Source: Lachnospiraceae bacterium (lineage in GTDB: Bacteria > Bacillota > Clostridia > Lachnospirales > Lachnospiraceae). Taken from it: a DNA stretch of 64,000 nt. The position numbers were made by a program, and so were the translations under genes. Shown piece after piece: positions 26,300 to 36,258 of the stretch. The stretch spans positions 1 to 64,000 of the forward strand of contig JAFQUB010000041.1 in the NCBI GenBank assembly GCA_017408735.1. The letters are read 5' to 3'. The number at the start of each line of letters is the position of its first letter. Position 1 is the first letter of the stretch. The notes under the pieces were generated by a model. The model was not told the origin of the DNA and did no database searches. It saw nothing but the letters and a program-made list of their open reading frames with translations.

Positions 26300-27214
26300 A
26301 TGAGAATATTATTAACGGGAGCCACGGGTTTTCTGGGAAGTAAAATATTAAAAAGACTGGTTCAGCAAAAAGAACAGGTGGCAGTTTTGAAAAGAAGTAC
26401 TTCTGACACCAAAAGAATTAAAGATTGTTTGGAACAGTGCAGTTTGTATGATATAGATAAAGTTACCTTAGAGTCGATTTTTGAGAAAGAGCATCCTGAA
26501 GTGATTATTCACTGTGCAGCGGCTTATGGAAGAAGCGGAAAAGAGACAGCACAGGTGGCAGAAACCAATCTGCTGTTTGGTATTCAGCTGCTATCTTTGG
26601 CAGAACAGTACCAGTGCAGCCATTTTATTAATACGGGAACCTTTGCTTTTAAGCAGATTGAACCGGAAGGAAAAATTGACAAGCCTATTTATATGGCAGA
26701 TTATACGTTGTCAAAATACCAGTTTGTACGCTGGGGAGAGGCCTTTGCTGTCCGTGGGAACCTATGCTTCATTACCATGGATTTAGAACATATTTTTGGA
26801 GAGGATGATGATGAGGGGAAATTTATTCTGATGCTGGAACAAAAATTCATCTCAGGAGAGCCGTCCATAGATTTGTCAGATGGAATGCAATTAAGAGATT
26901 ACATATATACAGACAATGTAGTGGATGCCTACATGTGTGTGTTGGAGCACCACAGAGAACTGGAGGGCTTTCAGCAATTTCAGGTAGGCATGGGAGAACC
27001 GATTGCTTTAAAGGATTTCGTGATTATGATGAAAGAGGTTTCAGAAAGCAATATTTCTTTGGAATTTGGAAAAAGACCACGAAATGATAACGAGCCGGCA
27101 TGCTCTGTTGCGGATATCAGTGGGTTGGAACAACTGGGTTGGAAACCTGGAATTAGCAGAAAAGAAGGAATCCGGGAAATGCTGCGACGCGACCGGGAGG
27201 CTGGAAGAATTTAA
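26300..27214 (+). CDS. NAD-dependent epimerase/dehydratase (extended SDR)
   Basis: 304 residues. The N-terminal nucleotide motif ILLTGATGFLGSKIL is at 3-17, and the catalytic YxxxK appears as YTLSK near 135-139 with an upstream Thr/Ser (NTGTFAF) near 113. The C-terminal half keeps the LRDYIYTDNVVDAY segment of sugar-nucleotide epimerases. It likely acts on an NDP-sugar or related substrate, but the exact reaction is not readable. The ATG at 26300 has AAAGGGAAAG upstream. A GNAT gene follows 35 bases later, so a two-gene unit modifying one small molecule is possible. Confidence 0.85.
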   Translation: MRILLTGATGFLGSKILKRLVQQKEQVAVLKRSTSDTKRIKDCLEQCSLYDIDKVTLESIFEKEHPEVIIHCAAAYGRSGKETAQVAETNLLFGIQLLSLAEQYQCSHFINTGTFAFKQIEPEGKIDKPIYMADYTLSKYQFVRWGEAFAVRGNLCFITMDLEHIFGEDDDEGKFILMLEQKFISGEPSIDLSDGMQLRDYIYTDNVVDAYMCVLEHHRELEGFQQFQVGMGEPIALKDFVIMMKEVSESNISLEFGKRPRNDNEPACSVADISGLEQLGWKPGISRKEGIREMLRRDREAGRI

Positions 27215-27249
27215 TGTATGGATTTATGACAAAGTAGAGGAATGACTGT

Positions 27250-27846
27250 ATGGAAAGAAGAATTGTGAAATTAAGCATAGAAGAGGGAAAAAAGGTTTAT
27301 TGTGAAAGACTGGTGGAAGATTTCCCAGCCTGCGAAGTGAAGCCCTGGGAGAAAATAGAGCAGTTTACAGAAGCCGGTTTGTATGACATGTTTGGCATGT
27401 GGGAAGAAGGCGTTTTGCTTGCATACGCTTTTGTGGCAATGGACGTGAGCAAAAAACATTTGCTGATGGATTATTTTGCGGTTAGTAATGACTGGCGTGG
27501 TAAGGGATATGGACAATATTTTTTGGCACATTTGTGGGAATTGTACCCAAATACCACAGGAGTTATTTTTGAAGTGGAAGATGTGGAAGAGGCGGTAAAT
27601 GAACAGGAAAGAGTACTGCGAAAGCGAAGAATACATTTCTATGAAAAAGTGGGGCTGCAGATGTATCCGGTTTGTGCAAGGGTATATGACGCCTGCTATC
27701 AGCTTATGTTTTTTTCAAATACAGAAAATATGCCGGATACAGAGCAGATAATAGAAGGATACAAAGCTTTGTATCGGGTGATTCTAGGGGTGGAAAAAAT
27801 GGAAAAACACATGGAAATTATAGAAAAAAAAGGTAATTTGTGCTAA
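27250..27846 (+). CDS. GNAT-family N-acetyltransferase
   Basis: 198 residues. The acetyl-CoA pyrophosphate-binding motif A is DWRGKGYGQYFLAHLWELYP near 80-99, followed by the FYEKVGLQMYP motif B near 127. The N-terminal part is family-typical but offers no substrate clue. It transfers an acetyl group to an amine. The ATG at 27250 has AGAGG upstream. It is 35 bases after the epimerase gene and likely co-transcribed. No terminator is seen after the stop; the 270-base gap to the next gene holds that gene's promoter. Confidence 0.85.
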   Translation: MERRIVKLSIEEGKKVYCERLVEDFPACEVKPWEKIEQFTEAGLYDMFGMWEEGVLLAYAFVAMDVSKKHLLMDYFAVSNDWRGKGYGQYFLAHLWELYPNTTGVIFEVEDVEEAVNEQERVLRKRRIHFYEKVGLQMYPVCARVYDACYQLMFFSNTENMPDTEQIIEGYKALYRVILGVEKMEKHMEIIEKKGNLC

Positions 27847-28013
27847 GTGACGAAAAAGGGCAAAAAAATATTGTGACTATAGTACTAAAAGTTAAATATG
27901 TATTATAAGAAATTACTAAAGTATATGACGTGAAACAGGGAACGAAAGTGAAAAAATTACAAAATAAATAGTAAATTTCTACAGCCTTAAAAGGGAAGGT
28001 GAACAAATCAACC

Positions 28014-28042
28014 TTGACAAATTCTGTGCAAGCTGATACAAT
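28014..28042 (+). promoter_or_regulatory. Sigma-A promoter of the NlpC/P60 hydrolase gene
   Basis: TTGACA (28014-28019), a 17-base spacer and TACAAT (28037-28042), a near-consensus promoter about 70 bases before the start. The rest of the gap (27847-28013) shows no gene or riboswitch that I recognise; a small TGTTAA/TTAACA stem lies in the transcribed leader. Confidence 0.88.
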
Positions 28043-28119
28043 GGACAAGTGTTAATGGGAAGTTAACATTTGCGTAACAAGTAGTAATAGACAAGTGAGA
28101 ACATATTCAGGAGGTTCTG

Positions 28120-29184
28120 ATGAAGAATACAATGAAGAAAGTTACAACTGGGATTTGTATGCTTGGTACAGCGGTATTAATTAATCAGGCATTGCTTGCA
28201 CCGAATGTGCTGACAGTAGAAGCAGCGCAGACAGAAATCGCAATTAGCGTGGGAAGTGCAACAGTTTTAGGAAGTGACAGAAGCACTGAAGTAAGTGTTG
28301 AAACAGCAGAGGAAGTAACAACAGCAGAAGCTGCAGATACAACTATTGCTGGATATACAAATTTAGGTATTGCACATGTAGACAATTATTTGAATGTACG
28401 CGAATCCGCAGGAGAAGACGGAAAGTTAATCGGTAAGATGAACAAAAACGCAGGCTGTGAGATTCTTGGCGTAGAAGGCGAATGGACAAAAATTAAGTCT
28501 GGTAAAGTGGAAGGATATGTAAAGTCTGAGTATCTTTATACAGGTGAAGAAGCAAAACAGGTAGCAACAGAAGCTATCACTATGATGGCTACAGTTACCA
28601 ATACACAGAGTTTACGAGTAAGAACCGGCCCAAGTATGGACAGTTCTACTGTGGATTTGATTCCGTTAGGTGAAAAGTTAGAAGTTTTGGAAGATATGGG
28701 CGAATGGGTAAAAGTAACATTCGACTCCGATGAAGGATATATTTCTTCAGAATATGTGGAAATTTCAGAAGAATTAGAAACAGCGGTGACTATTACAGAA
28801 TTACAGTATGGCGAAGGAATTTCTGATGCCAGAGTATCTATTGTACAGTATGCAAAACAGTTCTTGGGAAATCCGTATGTATGGGGTGGTACCAGCCTTA
28901 CAAATGGTGCTGACTGTTCCGGATTTGTTATGAGTCTGTATGCAAAATATGGCATTTCACTGCCACATTCTTCTCGTGCCCAGGCAAACTGTGGTACAAG
29001 AATTGATCCGGCAAACGCAAGACCGGGAGATTTGTTCTTCTATGGTAATGGTTCTGGTATTAACCATGTAGCTATGTATATTGGTGGAGGACAGGTTATT
29101 CATGCAAGTACTGAGAGAACGGGTATCCGTATCTCTAATGCATATTATCGTACACCGGTATGTGTAGTAAGTTTATTAAATTAA
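28120..29184 (+). CDS. Secreted NlpC/P60 cell-wall hydrolase with two SH3b domains
   Basis: 354 residues. A signal peptide (about 1-35, ending VEAAQ) leads to two bacterial SH3 domains (about 85-140 and 150-210, each with the YLNVR/SLRVR and GEWTKI/GEWVKV pattern) and a C-terminal NlpC/P60 domain from about 235. Catalytic Cys near 266 (ADCSGFV), His near 316 (NHVAMYI) and a further His near 328 (IHAS) are present. It should cut the D-Glu to diamino acid bond in peptidoglycan stems outside the cell. The ATG at 28120 has AGGAGG upstream and a near-consensus promoter. Control by a c-di-AMP riboswitch, known for some relatives, is not seen. Confidence 0.93.
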   Translation: MKNTMKKVTTGICMLGTAVLINQALLAPNVLTVEAAQTEIAISVGSATVLGSDRSTEVSVETAEEVTTAEAADTTIAGYTNLGIAHVDNYLNVRESAGEDGKLIGKMNKNAGCEILGVEGEWTKIKSGKVEGYVKSEYLYTGEEAKQVATEAITMMATVTNTQSLRVRTGPSMDSSTVDLIPLGEKLEVLEDMGEWVKVTFDSDEGYISSEYVEISEELETAVTITELQYGEGISDARVSIVQYAKQFLGNPYVWGGTSLTNGADCSGFVMSLYAKYGISLPHSSRAQANCGTRIDPANARPGDLFFYGNGSGINHVAMYIGGGQVIHASTERTGIRISNAYYRTPVCVVSLLN

Positions 29185-29203
29185 TTTAATCACAGGGAAT
29201 AGG

Positions 29204-29265
29204 TCCCCTACCATGCTTATGCTTTTACAGCAGAAAAGTGATGGTAGGGGATTTGCTGTTTTTCC
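29204..29265 (+). terminator. Terminator after the hydrolase gene
   Basis: Perfect 11-bp arms TCCCCTACCAT (29204-29214) and ATGGTAGGGGA (29241-29251) with a 26-base loop, followed by a T-rich run (TTTGCTGTTTTT). Confidence 0.8.
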
Positions 29266-29353
29266 GAAAAGAACTATTGCAAATGCAGACAAGATGTGGG
29301 AAAATAAAGATATTGTGTGAATGAAAGAATTTTATGAAAAGGAGAATGGCCAT

Positions 29354-31078
29354 ATGGGTTATCGTGAAATATATGAAGAGTGGCTGAGTGATACCTACTT
29401 TGATGAAGCTACAAAACTGGAATTAAAAGCAATAAGTGGAAATGAAAAAGAAATAGAAGATAGATTTTACAAAGAGTTAGAATTTGGTACAGGCGGTCTG
29501 CGAGGTGTGATTGGTGCAGGAACCAACCGTATGAATATTTACACAGTGAGAAAAGCGACACAGGGACTTGCAAATTACATTATTGCATGTAAAGGTCAGG
29601 AAAAAGGTGTTGCTATTGCATATGATTCCAGAAGAATGTCACCGGAATTTGCAAGAGAAGCAGCTCTTTGCTTGAATGCCAATGGAATTAAGGCCTATGT
29701 GTTTGAAAGTTTGCGTCCTACACCAGAGCTTTCTTTTGCGGTGAGAGAATTGAAATGTATTGCCGGAATTGTTGTTACGGCAAGCCATAATCCAAGAGAA
29801 TACAATGGCTATAAAGTGTACTGGGAGGATGGAGCCCAGATTACACCGCCACATGATAAGAATATTTTAGCTGAGGTGGCAAAAGTAACCAGCTACAGTG
29901 ATGTGTATACCATGGAAATGGACAAGGCAGTGTCAGAAGGCTTGTATCATGTGATTCCAGATGAAATTGATGACAAATATATGGAAGAATTAAAGAAGCA
30001 GAGTATTCATCCGGAAATGATCCGTGAAATGTCAAAAGACATTAAAATCGTGTATACACCACTTCATGGAACCGGAAATCTGCCGGTACGTCGTGTACTG
30101 AAAGAATTGGGCTTTGAAAATGTATATGTGGTAAAAGAACAGGAACTGCCGGATGGTAATTTCCCAACGGTGGCTTATCCAAATCCGGAAGATGCCAAAG
30201 CTTTTGAACTGGCATTAAAACTTGCAAAAGAAAAGGATGCCGATATTGTATTGGCAACAGATCCGGATGCTGACCGTCTTGGTGTGTACTGTAAGGACAG
30301 TAAAACCGGAGAGTATGTAAGCTTTACCGGAAATATGTCCGGAATGCTGATTGGAGAATATATTTTAAGAGAGCGTAAAGTGGCGGGAAATCTTCCAAAG
30401 AATGGTGCATTGGTAAAAACTATTGTTACTACCAATATGGCAGATGCCATTGCTGAAGATTATCAGGTAAAGCTCATTGAAGTTTTAACAGGATTCAAAT
30501 ATATTGGTGAACAGATTCGTCTGTTTGAAGAACAGAAAACATATGAATATGTTTTTGGGTTGGAAGAGAGTTATGGCTGTCTGGCAGGAACTTATGCAAG
30601 AGATAAAGATGCCTGCGTGGCAGTGATGATGCTTTGCGAAGTGGCTGCATATTGTAAAAAGCATGGAAAAACTTTGTGGGATGAAATGCTTGAAATGTAT
30701 GAAAAATACGGATATTACCGCGAAGGGCTTTCTACCATTACTTTAAAGGGTATTGATGGAGCTGCTCAGATTCAGGCAATGATGGAGAATTTAAGAAAGA
30801 ATCCACCAAAGAATTTTGGCCGTTTTAACGTAAAGGCAGTGAGAGATTATAACAGTGATGAACGGTTAGACATGACTACCGGAGAAAAGACAAGTACAAA
30901 TCTGCCAAAATCCAATGTTATGTATTATGAACTGGATCAGGATGCATGGTGCTGCGCCCGTCCATCCGGTACAGAACCTAAAATCAAATTCTACATGGGT
31001 GTGAAAGGTTCTACCTTAGAAGAAGCAGAAGCATTGTTGGCAGAATTAACAGATGAATTGATGAAACTGGCAAACTAA
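29354..31078 (+). CDS. Phospho-sugar mutase (alpha-phosphoglucomutase/phosphomannomutase)
   Basis: 574 residues, the length of the Firmicute PgcA type. Family motifs run in order: GTGGLRGVIGAGTNRMN near 47, the phosphoserine loop VVTASHNPREYNGYKVYW near 145, the metal loop ATDPDADRLGVY near 302, GLEESYGC near 407 and the phosphate-binding RPSGTEPKIKFY near 535. It interconverts hexose 1- and 6-phosphates, feeding glycogen and wall polymer synthesis. The ATG at 29354 is favoured because AAGGAG at 29338-29343 lies upstream; the upstream ATG at 29321 has no site. It is 63 bases before gltX. Confidence 0.92.
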   Translation: MGYREIYEEWLSDTYFDEATKLELKAISGNEKEIEDRFYKELEFGTGGLRGVIGAGTNRMNIYTVRKATQGLANYIIACKGQEKGVAIAYDSRRMSPEFAREAALCLNANGIKAYVFESLRPTPELSFAVRELKCIAGIVVTASHNPREYNGYKVYWEDGAQITPPHDKNILAEVAKVTSYSDVYTMEMDKAVSEGLYHVIPDEIDDKYMEELKKQSIHPEMIREMSKDIKIVYTPLHGTGNLPVRRVLKELGFENVYVVKEQELPDGNFPTVAYPNPEDAKAFELALKLAKEKDADIVLATDPDADRLGVYCKDSKTGEYVSFTGNMSGMLIGEYILRERKVAGNLPKNGALVKTIVTTNMADAIAEDYQVKLIEVLTGFKYIGEQIRLFEEQKTYEYVFGLEESYGCLAGTYARDKDACVAVMMLCEVAAYCKKHGKTLWDEMLEMYEKYGYYREGLSTITLKGIDGAAQIQAMMENLRKNPPKNFGRFNVKAVRDYNSDERLDMTTGEKTSTNLPKSNVMYYELDQDAWCCARPSGTEPKIKFYMGVKGSTLEEAEALLAELTDELMKLAN

Positions 31079-31141
31079 ATAGGAAGCGCCTTTGGTGAGT
31101 TTTCTGTTGCTACGAATATTAGAACGAAACGAGGAAGAAAA

Positions 31142-32596
31142 ATGAGTAAAAAAGTAAGAACAAGATTTGCGCCGAGTCCAACTGGACGTATGCATGTGGG
31201 AAATTTGAGAACAGCATTGTATGCGTATTTGATTGCGAAACATGAAGGAGGAGATTTCCTTCTTAGAATAGAAGATACAGATCAGGAACGTTTTGTAGAA
31301 GGAGCGGTAGAAATTATTTACAGAACTCTGGAAAAGACAGGTCTGATTCATGATGAAGGGCCGGACAAAGATGGTGGCGTAGGACCATATGTACAGAGTG
31401 AAAGACAGGAAGCTGGTATTTATCTTAAATATGCCAAAGAATTGGTGGAAAAAGGAGAAGCTTATTACTGCTTCTGTGATAAAGAAAGATTAGAAAGCTT
31501 AAAGAGCGAAGTGGCAGGAAAAGAGATTACCACATATGATAAACATTGTTTGCACCTTTCCAAAGAAGAAGTGGAAGAAAAATTAAAACAGGGGATTCCA
31601 TATGTAATTCGTCAGAATAACCCTACAGAAGGAACTACAACGTTTCATGATGAAATTTATGGCGATATTACAGTGGATAATTCCGAGTTGGACGATATGG
31701 TTCTGATTAAATCAGACGGATATCCTACCTATAATTTTGCCAATGTAGTAGATGACCATTTAATGGGAATTACTCATGTAGTCAGAGGAAATGAATATTT
31801 ATCTTCTTCTCCAAAATACAACCGTTTGTACGAAGCTTTCGGCTGGGAAGTTCCTGTATATGTGCACTGTCCGTTGATTACCAACGAAGAACATAAGAAA
31901 TTAAGTAAGAGAAGTGGGCATTCTTCCTATGAAGATTTGATTGAACAGGGATTTTTGACAGAAGCAGTAGTGAACTTTGTTGCATTACTTGGATGGTGTC
32001 CGGAAGATAATACAGAAGTATTTAGTTTGGAAGAATTGGTGAAAGCCTTTGATTACAAACATATGAGTAAGTCACCGGCAGTGTTTGACGTGGTAAAATT
32101 AAAGTGGTTAAATGGTGAATATATGAAAGCTATGGATTTTGATAAGTTCTATGAAATGGCTCTTCCATATATCAAAGAAGTAATCAGCAAAGAACTTGAC
32201 TTTAAGAAGATTGCGTCAATGGTAAAAACAAGAATTGAAGTGTTCCCTGATATTAAAGAACATATTGATTTCTTTGAAGCAGTGCCGGAATACGATGCAT
32301 CTATGTACTGTCATAAGAAAATGAAAACCAATGAAGAATCTTCTTTACAGGTGTTAAAGGAAATTCTTCCGGTATTGGAAAAACAGGAAGATTACAGCAA
32401 TGATGCATTATATCAGATGTTAGTAGATTTTGCGGCAGAGCATGAGTATAAGAATGGATATGTAATGTGGCCGGTACGTACTGCTGTTTCAGGAAAACAG
32501 ATGACACCGGGTGGTGCTACGGAACTGATGGAAATTCTCGGAAAAGAAGAATCCATTGCACGTATTCAGGCGGCTATTGCAAAATTAGAAGGATAG
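31142..32596 (+). CDS. gltX: Glutamyl-tRNA synthetase
   Basis: 484 residues, a typical class I GluRS. The HIGH-like motif is [17 protein letters not shown] near 11-27 and the KMSKS-equivalent is [11 protein letters not shown] near 251. It charges tRNA-Glu; in Firmicutes without GlnRS it also charges tRNA-Gln. Whether this is the discriminating or non-discriminating form cannot be read here. The ATG at 31142 has GAGGAAG upstream. No T-box leader is seen in the 63-base gap. Its stop is two bases before the helicase start, so the two are almost certainly translated from one message. Confidence 0.96.
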   Translation: MSKKVRTRFAPSPTGRMHVGNLRTALYAYLIAKHEGGDFLLRIEDTDQERFVEGAVEIIYRTLEKTGLIHDEGPDKDGGVGPYVQSERQEAGIYLKYAKELVEKGEAYYCFCDKERLESLKSEVAGKEITTYDKHCLHLSKEEVEEKLKQGIPYVIRQNNPTEGTTTFHDEIYGDITVDNSELDDMVLIKSDGYPTYNFANVVDDHLMGITHVVRGNEYLSSSPKYNRLYEAFGWEVPVYVHCPLITNEEHKKLSKRSGHSSYEDLIEQGFLTEAVVNFVALLGWCPEDNTEVFSLEELVKAFDYKHMSKSPAVFDVVKLKWLNGEYMKAMDFDKFYEMALPYIKEVISKELDFKKIASMVKTRIEVFPDIKEHIDFFEAVPEYDASMYCHKKMKTNEESSLQVLKEILPVLEKQEDYSNDALYQMLVDFAAEHEYKNGYVMWPVRTAVSGKQMTPGGATELMEILGKEESIARIQAAIAKLEG

Positions 32597-32598
32597 TT

Positions 32599-34590
32599 AT
32601 GAATGTAAACGAATCTCAATACAGAGCAATTACACACAAAGAGGGGCCTATGCTAGTCTTGGCAGGCCCCGGCTCTGGTAAAACTCTTACAATTACCTCC
32701 AGAACAAAATATTTAATTGAAGAATGTGGAATTCAGCCGGAGCGTATTCTGGTTATCACTTTTACCAAAGCGGCGGCATTGGAAATGAAAGAACGTTTCT
32801 TTCGTATGATGGAGGGACAACGTCCCAATGTAACTTTTGGGACATTTCATGCGGTGTATTTTACCATTTTAAAATACGCTTATGGACTGCGGGCAGAAAA
32901 TATATTAAGAGATGAGCAGAGAATTGATTTTTTGCGGGAATTGATTCACCGATATGAAATGGAAGTGGAAGATGAGAATGATTATATCGGTGAATTGACG
33001 TCAGAAATCAGCAAGGTAAAAAGCGAGAAGATTGAACTTGGAAATTATTATTCTGTAAATTGTCCGGCGGATATTTTTCGGAAAATCTATCTGGGGTATG
33101 ATGCGAAATTAAAACACGCAAGACTGATTGACTTTGATGATATGTTAATTATGTGTAATGATTTGCTTCGGCAAAGAGAGGATGTGCGAAAATTTTGGCA
33201 GGCACGATATACATATATCTTAATTGATGAATTTCAGGATATTAATAAAGTTCAGTACGACAATATCCGGATTCTTGCAGAACCGGAAAATAATTTGTTT
33301 ATTGTAGGAGATGATGACCAGAGTATTTATCGGTTTCGCGGTGCAAAACCTGAGATTATGCTTGGGTTTGAACAGGATTATAAAAATGCAGAACGGGTTG
33401 TGTTGGACTATAACTATCGTTCCACTAGAAATATTGTGGAGGCAGCGGGGTTAGTGATCAAAAATAATACGAAACGTTTTGAAAAAAATATAAAAACCAT
33501 TCACGAGGATGGAGAAAAAATCAAAGTTAAACATTTTAAAACTCAAAAACAAGAAGTAGAAGCGGTCATAGCAGACATTCTTCAGGAAAAACAGCAGGGT
33601 AGAGCTTTGGAAGAAATAGCTGTGTTGTTTCGCACCAATACCCAGCCAAGACTTTTGGCGCAAAAGATGGTGGAATATAATATTCCTTTTCGAATGCGGG
33701 ATGAAGTACCGAATCTTTACAATCACTGGATTGCTAAAAATATATTTACTTATATTAAAATGGCAACGGGAGAAGTACTTCGAAGCGACTTTTTGCAGGT
33801 GATGAATCGTCCTAAAAGATATATTAGCAGGGATTCTCTGGAAGCAGAAGTGGTAGATTTTGATAAGCTAAAATCCTATTATCAGGATAAATCCTGGATG
33901 GTGGAACGGTTGGAAAAGCTTCAATACGACTTGGCGATGTTGAAGAACATGGCACCTTATGCGGCCATTCGGTACATTCAAAACGCAGTAGGGTATGGTG
34001 ACTACTTGAAAGAGTACAGCGAATATCGCAGAATGAGTTTGACGGAACTAACTGATATACTTGATGAAATGGCAGAAGGTGCAAAGGATTTTAAAGATTA
34101 TGAATCTTGGTTTGAACATATCCGCAATTACACAGAAGAAATGAAGAAGCAGGTGGCAAAATCCAAGAATATTTCCAATGCAGTGACTTTTACCACTATG
34201 CACAGTTCCAAAGGATTGGAATACGAAAGTGTGTATATTATTGATGCAAATGAAACGATTGTTCCTCACAAGAAATCTGTGACAGATGCAGATATTGAAG
34301 AAGAACGAAGAATGTTTTATGTGGCGATGACACGGGCGAAGAAGCGGTTGGCGATTTATTCCACAGCAGAAAGATATAACAAGGAATTAAGTGTGTCCAG
34401 ATTTGTAAATGAAATGTTATATGATGTGGAAAAATTAAAAGAGGGTGCGAAAGTTTGTCACAAAAAATACAAACATGGCATCGTGCAGAAATGCGACGGC
34501 GATAAGATTACCGTATATTTTGAAGAAAGTAAAAGAACGTTTGTATTTAGTAAATCTTATTGCATAGGAAACCATATTTTGGAATTTTAG
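32599..34590 (+). CDS. UvrD/PcrA-like superfamily I DNA helicase
   Basis: 663 residues, shorter than PcrA (about 740). Helicase motifs are in order: Walker A LAGPGSGKTLTITSR near 22-36, the Q-motif SQYRAIT just before it, DDMLIMCNDLL and IDEFQDINKVQ (Walker B) near 205, GDDDQSIYRFRGA near 235, the LDYNYRSTRNIVEA region, HSSKGLEYE near 534 and VAMTRAKKRL near 575. The end keeps a small Tudor-like domain (HKKYKHGIVQKCDGDKITVYF). It unwinds duplex DNA in repair or replication restart. It starts two bases after gltX, an unusual pairing probably driven by co-transcription. Confidence 0.9.
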   Translation: MNVNESQYRAITHKEGPMLVLAGPGSGKTLTITSRTKYLIEECGIQPERILVITFTKAAALEMKERFFRMMEGQRPNVTFGTFHAVYFTILKYAYGLRAENILRDEQRIDFLRELIHRYEMEVEDENDYIGELTSEISKVKSEKIELGNYYSVNCPADIFRKIYLGYDAKLKHARLIDFDDMLIMCNDLLRQREDVRKFWQARYTYILIDEFQDINKVQYDNIRILAEPENNLFIVGDDDQSIYRFRGAKPEIMLGFEQDYKNAERVVLDYNYRSTRNIVEAAGLVIKNNTKRFEKNIKTIHEDGEKIKVKHFKTQKQEVEAVIADILQEKQQGRALEEIAVLFRTNTQPRLLAQKMVEYNIPFRMRDEVPNLYNHWIAKNIFTYIKMATGEVLRSDFLQVMNRPKRYISRDSLEAEVVDFDKLKSYYQDKSWMVERLEKLQYDLAMLKNMAPYAAIRYIQNAVGYGDYLKEYSEYRRMSLTELTDILDEMAEGAKDFKDYESWFEHIRNYTEEMKKQVAKSKNISNAVTFTTMHSSKGLEYESVYIIDANETIVPHKKSVTDADIEEERRMFYVAMTRAKKRLAIYSTAERYNKELSVSRFVNEMLYDVEKLKEGAKVCHKKYKHGIVQKCDGDKITVYFEESKRTFVFSKSYCIGNHILEF

Positions 34591-34591
34591 A

Positions 34592-34620
34592 TTGCAATGT
34601 GGTTCTATATGCGTTATAAT
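34592..34620 (+). promoter_or_regulatory. Promoter lying against a terminator upstream of comM
   Basis: TTGCAA (34592-34597), a 17-base spacer and a perfect TATAAT (34615-34620). Transcription would start near 34627, inside the left arm of the following terminator, so transcripts starting here may not form the full hairpin. Confidence 0.65.
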
Positions 34621-34621
34621 T

Positions 34622-34653
34622 AACATACCGAAGATAAGTTCGGTATGTTTTTT
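34622..34653 (+). terminator. Terminator of the gltX-helicase transcript
   Basis: Perfect 11-bp arms AACATACCGAA (34622-34632) and TTCGGTATGTT (34639-34649), a six-base loop and a run of Ts. Confidence 0.88.
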
Positions 34654-34722
34654 ATTCTGAAATTTGAAATGGCAGTTCGCCAAGAATTCCTAGAGAGAAG
34701 AAACTGAAAGATAGGAGGTATT

Positions 34723-36252
34723 TTGTTTAGTACAATTTTATCGGGAGCAATGAACGGCATGGAGTGTAGAGATGTCCATGTAGAAGCGGATGTTAGCATG
34801 GGGATGCCGACTTTTTCTATGGTAGGCTTTTTGGGAAGTGAAGTAAAGGAAGCGGCAGAAAGGGTAAAAAATGCCATACGAAATACAGGTGTTCAGATTC
34901 CGGCAAAAAGAATCACCGTGAATTTGTCACCGGCAGATATGCGAAAGTCAGGAACGGCTTTTGACCTGCCCATTGCGGCAGCGGTGCTGGCATCGCTGGG
35001 AGAAATTGAAGCGAACAATCTGCAAGGTGTGTTTATGGCAGGTGAGTTGAGTCTTAATGGGGAAGTGAATGGGATTTGTGGAGTGTTAGCAATGACTCTT
35101 CACGCCAGAGAACAGGGGATGGAATATTGTGTGTTTCCAAGAGAAAATGCAAAAGAAGGTGCTGTGGTAGAAGGGATTAAGGTAATCGGTGTGGGGCATA
35201 TTACGGAAATGTTAGCGTTTTTAAAACAGAAGGAAAGGATGAAGCCAGAGCGGATAGATATGGCAGACGTGTTTAGCCAGAGTAAGAGATACGAATACGA
35301 TTATTCTGATATTAGGGGACAAAAAAGAGGGAAACGTGCTATGGAAATTGCGGCAGCAGGAAGACATAATATATTGTTAATTGGACCGCCGGGAACAGGG
35401 AAATCCATGCTTGCAAAAAGATTACCGGATATTTTACCGCCTTTGACTATGGAAGAAAGCTTTTCTATCACTAAAATACACAGTATTGCAGGTGTATTGC
35501 CAAAAGATACGCCACTGTTGGCTACCAGACCATTTTTGCAGCCCCATCACACCAGTTCCCCTTATGCCCTTGCGGGTGGTGGGAAGATTCCAAAGCCTGG
35601 AATGATTAGCCTGGCTCATCGTGGGGTGCTGTTTTTGGATGAATTGCCGGAATTTAAGAGGGAAACCTTGGAAATATTGCGACAACCCTTGGAGGATAAA
35701 GTAATACATATATCCAGAGTGGGCGGAAACTATGAATTTCCGGCAGAGTTGATGGTAGTAGCTGCTATGAACCCTTGCAAATGTGGATTTTATCCGGATA
35801 GAAATCGTTGTAGATGCACGGTGGCGGAAATTAATCAATATCAGGGGAAATTATCCAAGCCATTATTGGATAGAATTGATTTGTATGTAGAAGTAGAAGG
35901 CTTGGGATATGAGGAAATCAGTGGAGAAGGTCCAAAGACAGAAAATGAGAGTGAAAGAATGCGAAACAGAGTGATAGCTGCTGGAGAAATTCAAAAAGAG
36001 AGATATCGGGGGCGGCCTTATCAGTTTAATTCAGAATTGGATGCTGAGGGAGTGTATGAATTCTGTACATTGGATAGAAAAGAAAAACAGTTGATGGAGA
36101 AAATCTTTCATAAAATGAAATTGTCTGCAAGGGGGTACCATAGAATGTTGAAGGTGGCAAGGACAATTGCAGATTTAGACGAGGAAAAACAGATTCGGGA
36201 AAAGCATTTGAAAGAAGCGATTTCCTATCGGAGAAATTATATGTTGGAGTAA
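34723..36252 (+). CDS. comM: ComM/YifB-family AAA+ ATPase (Mg-chelatase-like)
   Basis: 509 residues, full length for the family. An N-terminal Lon-like domain (about 15-165) precedes the AAA+ Mg-chelatase domain with Walker A GPPGTGKSMLAKRLP near 220 and Walker B VLFLDELPEF near 303. A CxC...CRC zinc-like cluster (CKCGFYPDRNRCRC) lies near 349. In proteobacteria ComM is a branch-migration helicase for natural transformation. TTG at 34723 with AGGAGG upstream starts it. It is followed by dprA (six bases later), another transformation protein, which supports a DNA-uptake role. The T-run terminator and a promoter lie just upstream. Confidence 0.93.
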   Translation: MFSTILSGAMNGMECRDVHVEADVSMGMPTFSMVGFLGSEVKEAAERVKNAIRNTGVQIPAKRITVNLSPADMRKSGTAFDLPIAAAVLASLGEIEANNLQGVFMAGELSLNGEVNGICGVLAMTLHAREQGMEYCVFPRENAKEGAVVEGIKVIGVGHITEMLAFLKQKERMKPERIDMADVFSQSKRYEYDYSDIRGQKRGKRAMEIAAAGRHNILLIGPPGTGKSMLAKRLPDILPPLTMEESFSITKIHSIAGVLPKDTPLLATRPFLQPHHTSSPYALAGGGKIPKPGMISLAHRGVLFLDELPEFKRETLEILRQPLEDKVIHISRVGGNYEFPAELMVVAAMNPCKCGFYPDRNRCRCTVAEINQYQGKLSKPLLDRIDLYVEVEGLGYEEISGEGPKTENESERMRNRVIAAGEIQKERYRGRPYQFNSELDAEGVYEFCTLDRKEKQLMEKIFHKMKLSARGYHRMLKVARTIADLDEEKQIREKHLKEAISYRRNYMLE

Positions 36253-36258
36253 TATTAT

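Noticed and set aside
27847..28119. c-di-AMP riboswitch before the NlpC/P60 gene
   Set aside because: Such riboswitches control some P60 hydrolases, but the transcribed leader is only about 70 bases and lacks the conserved blocks.
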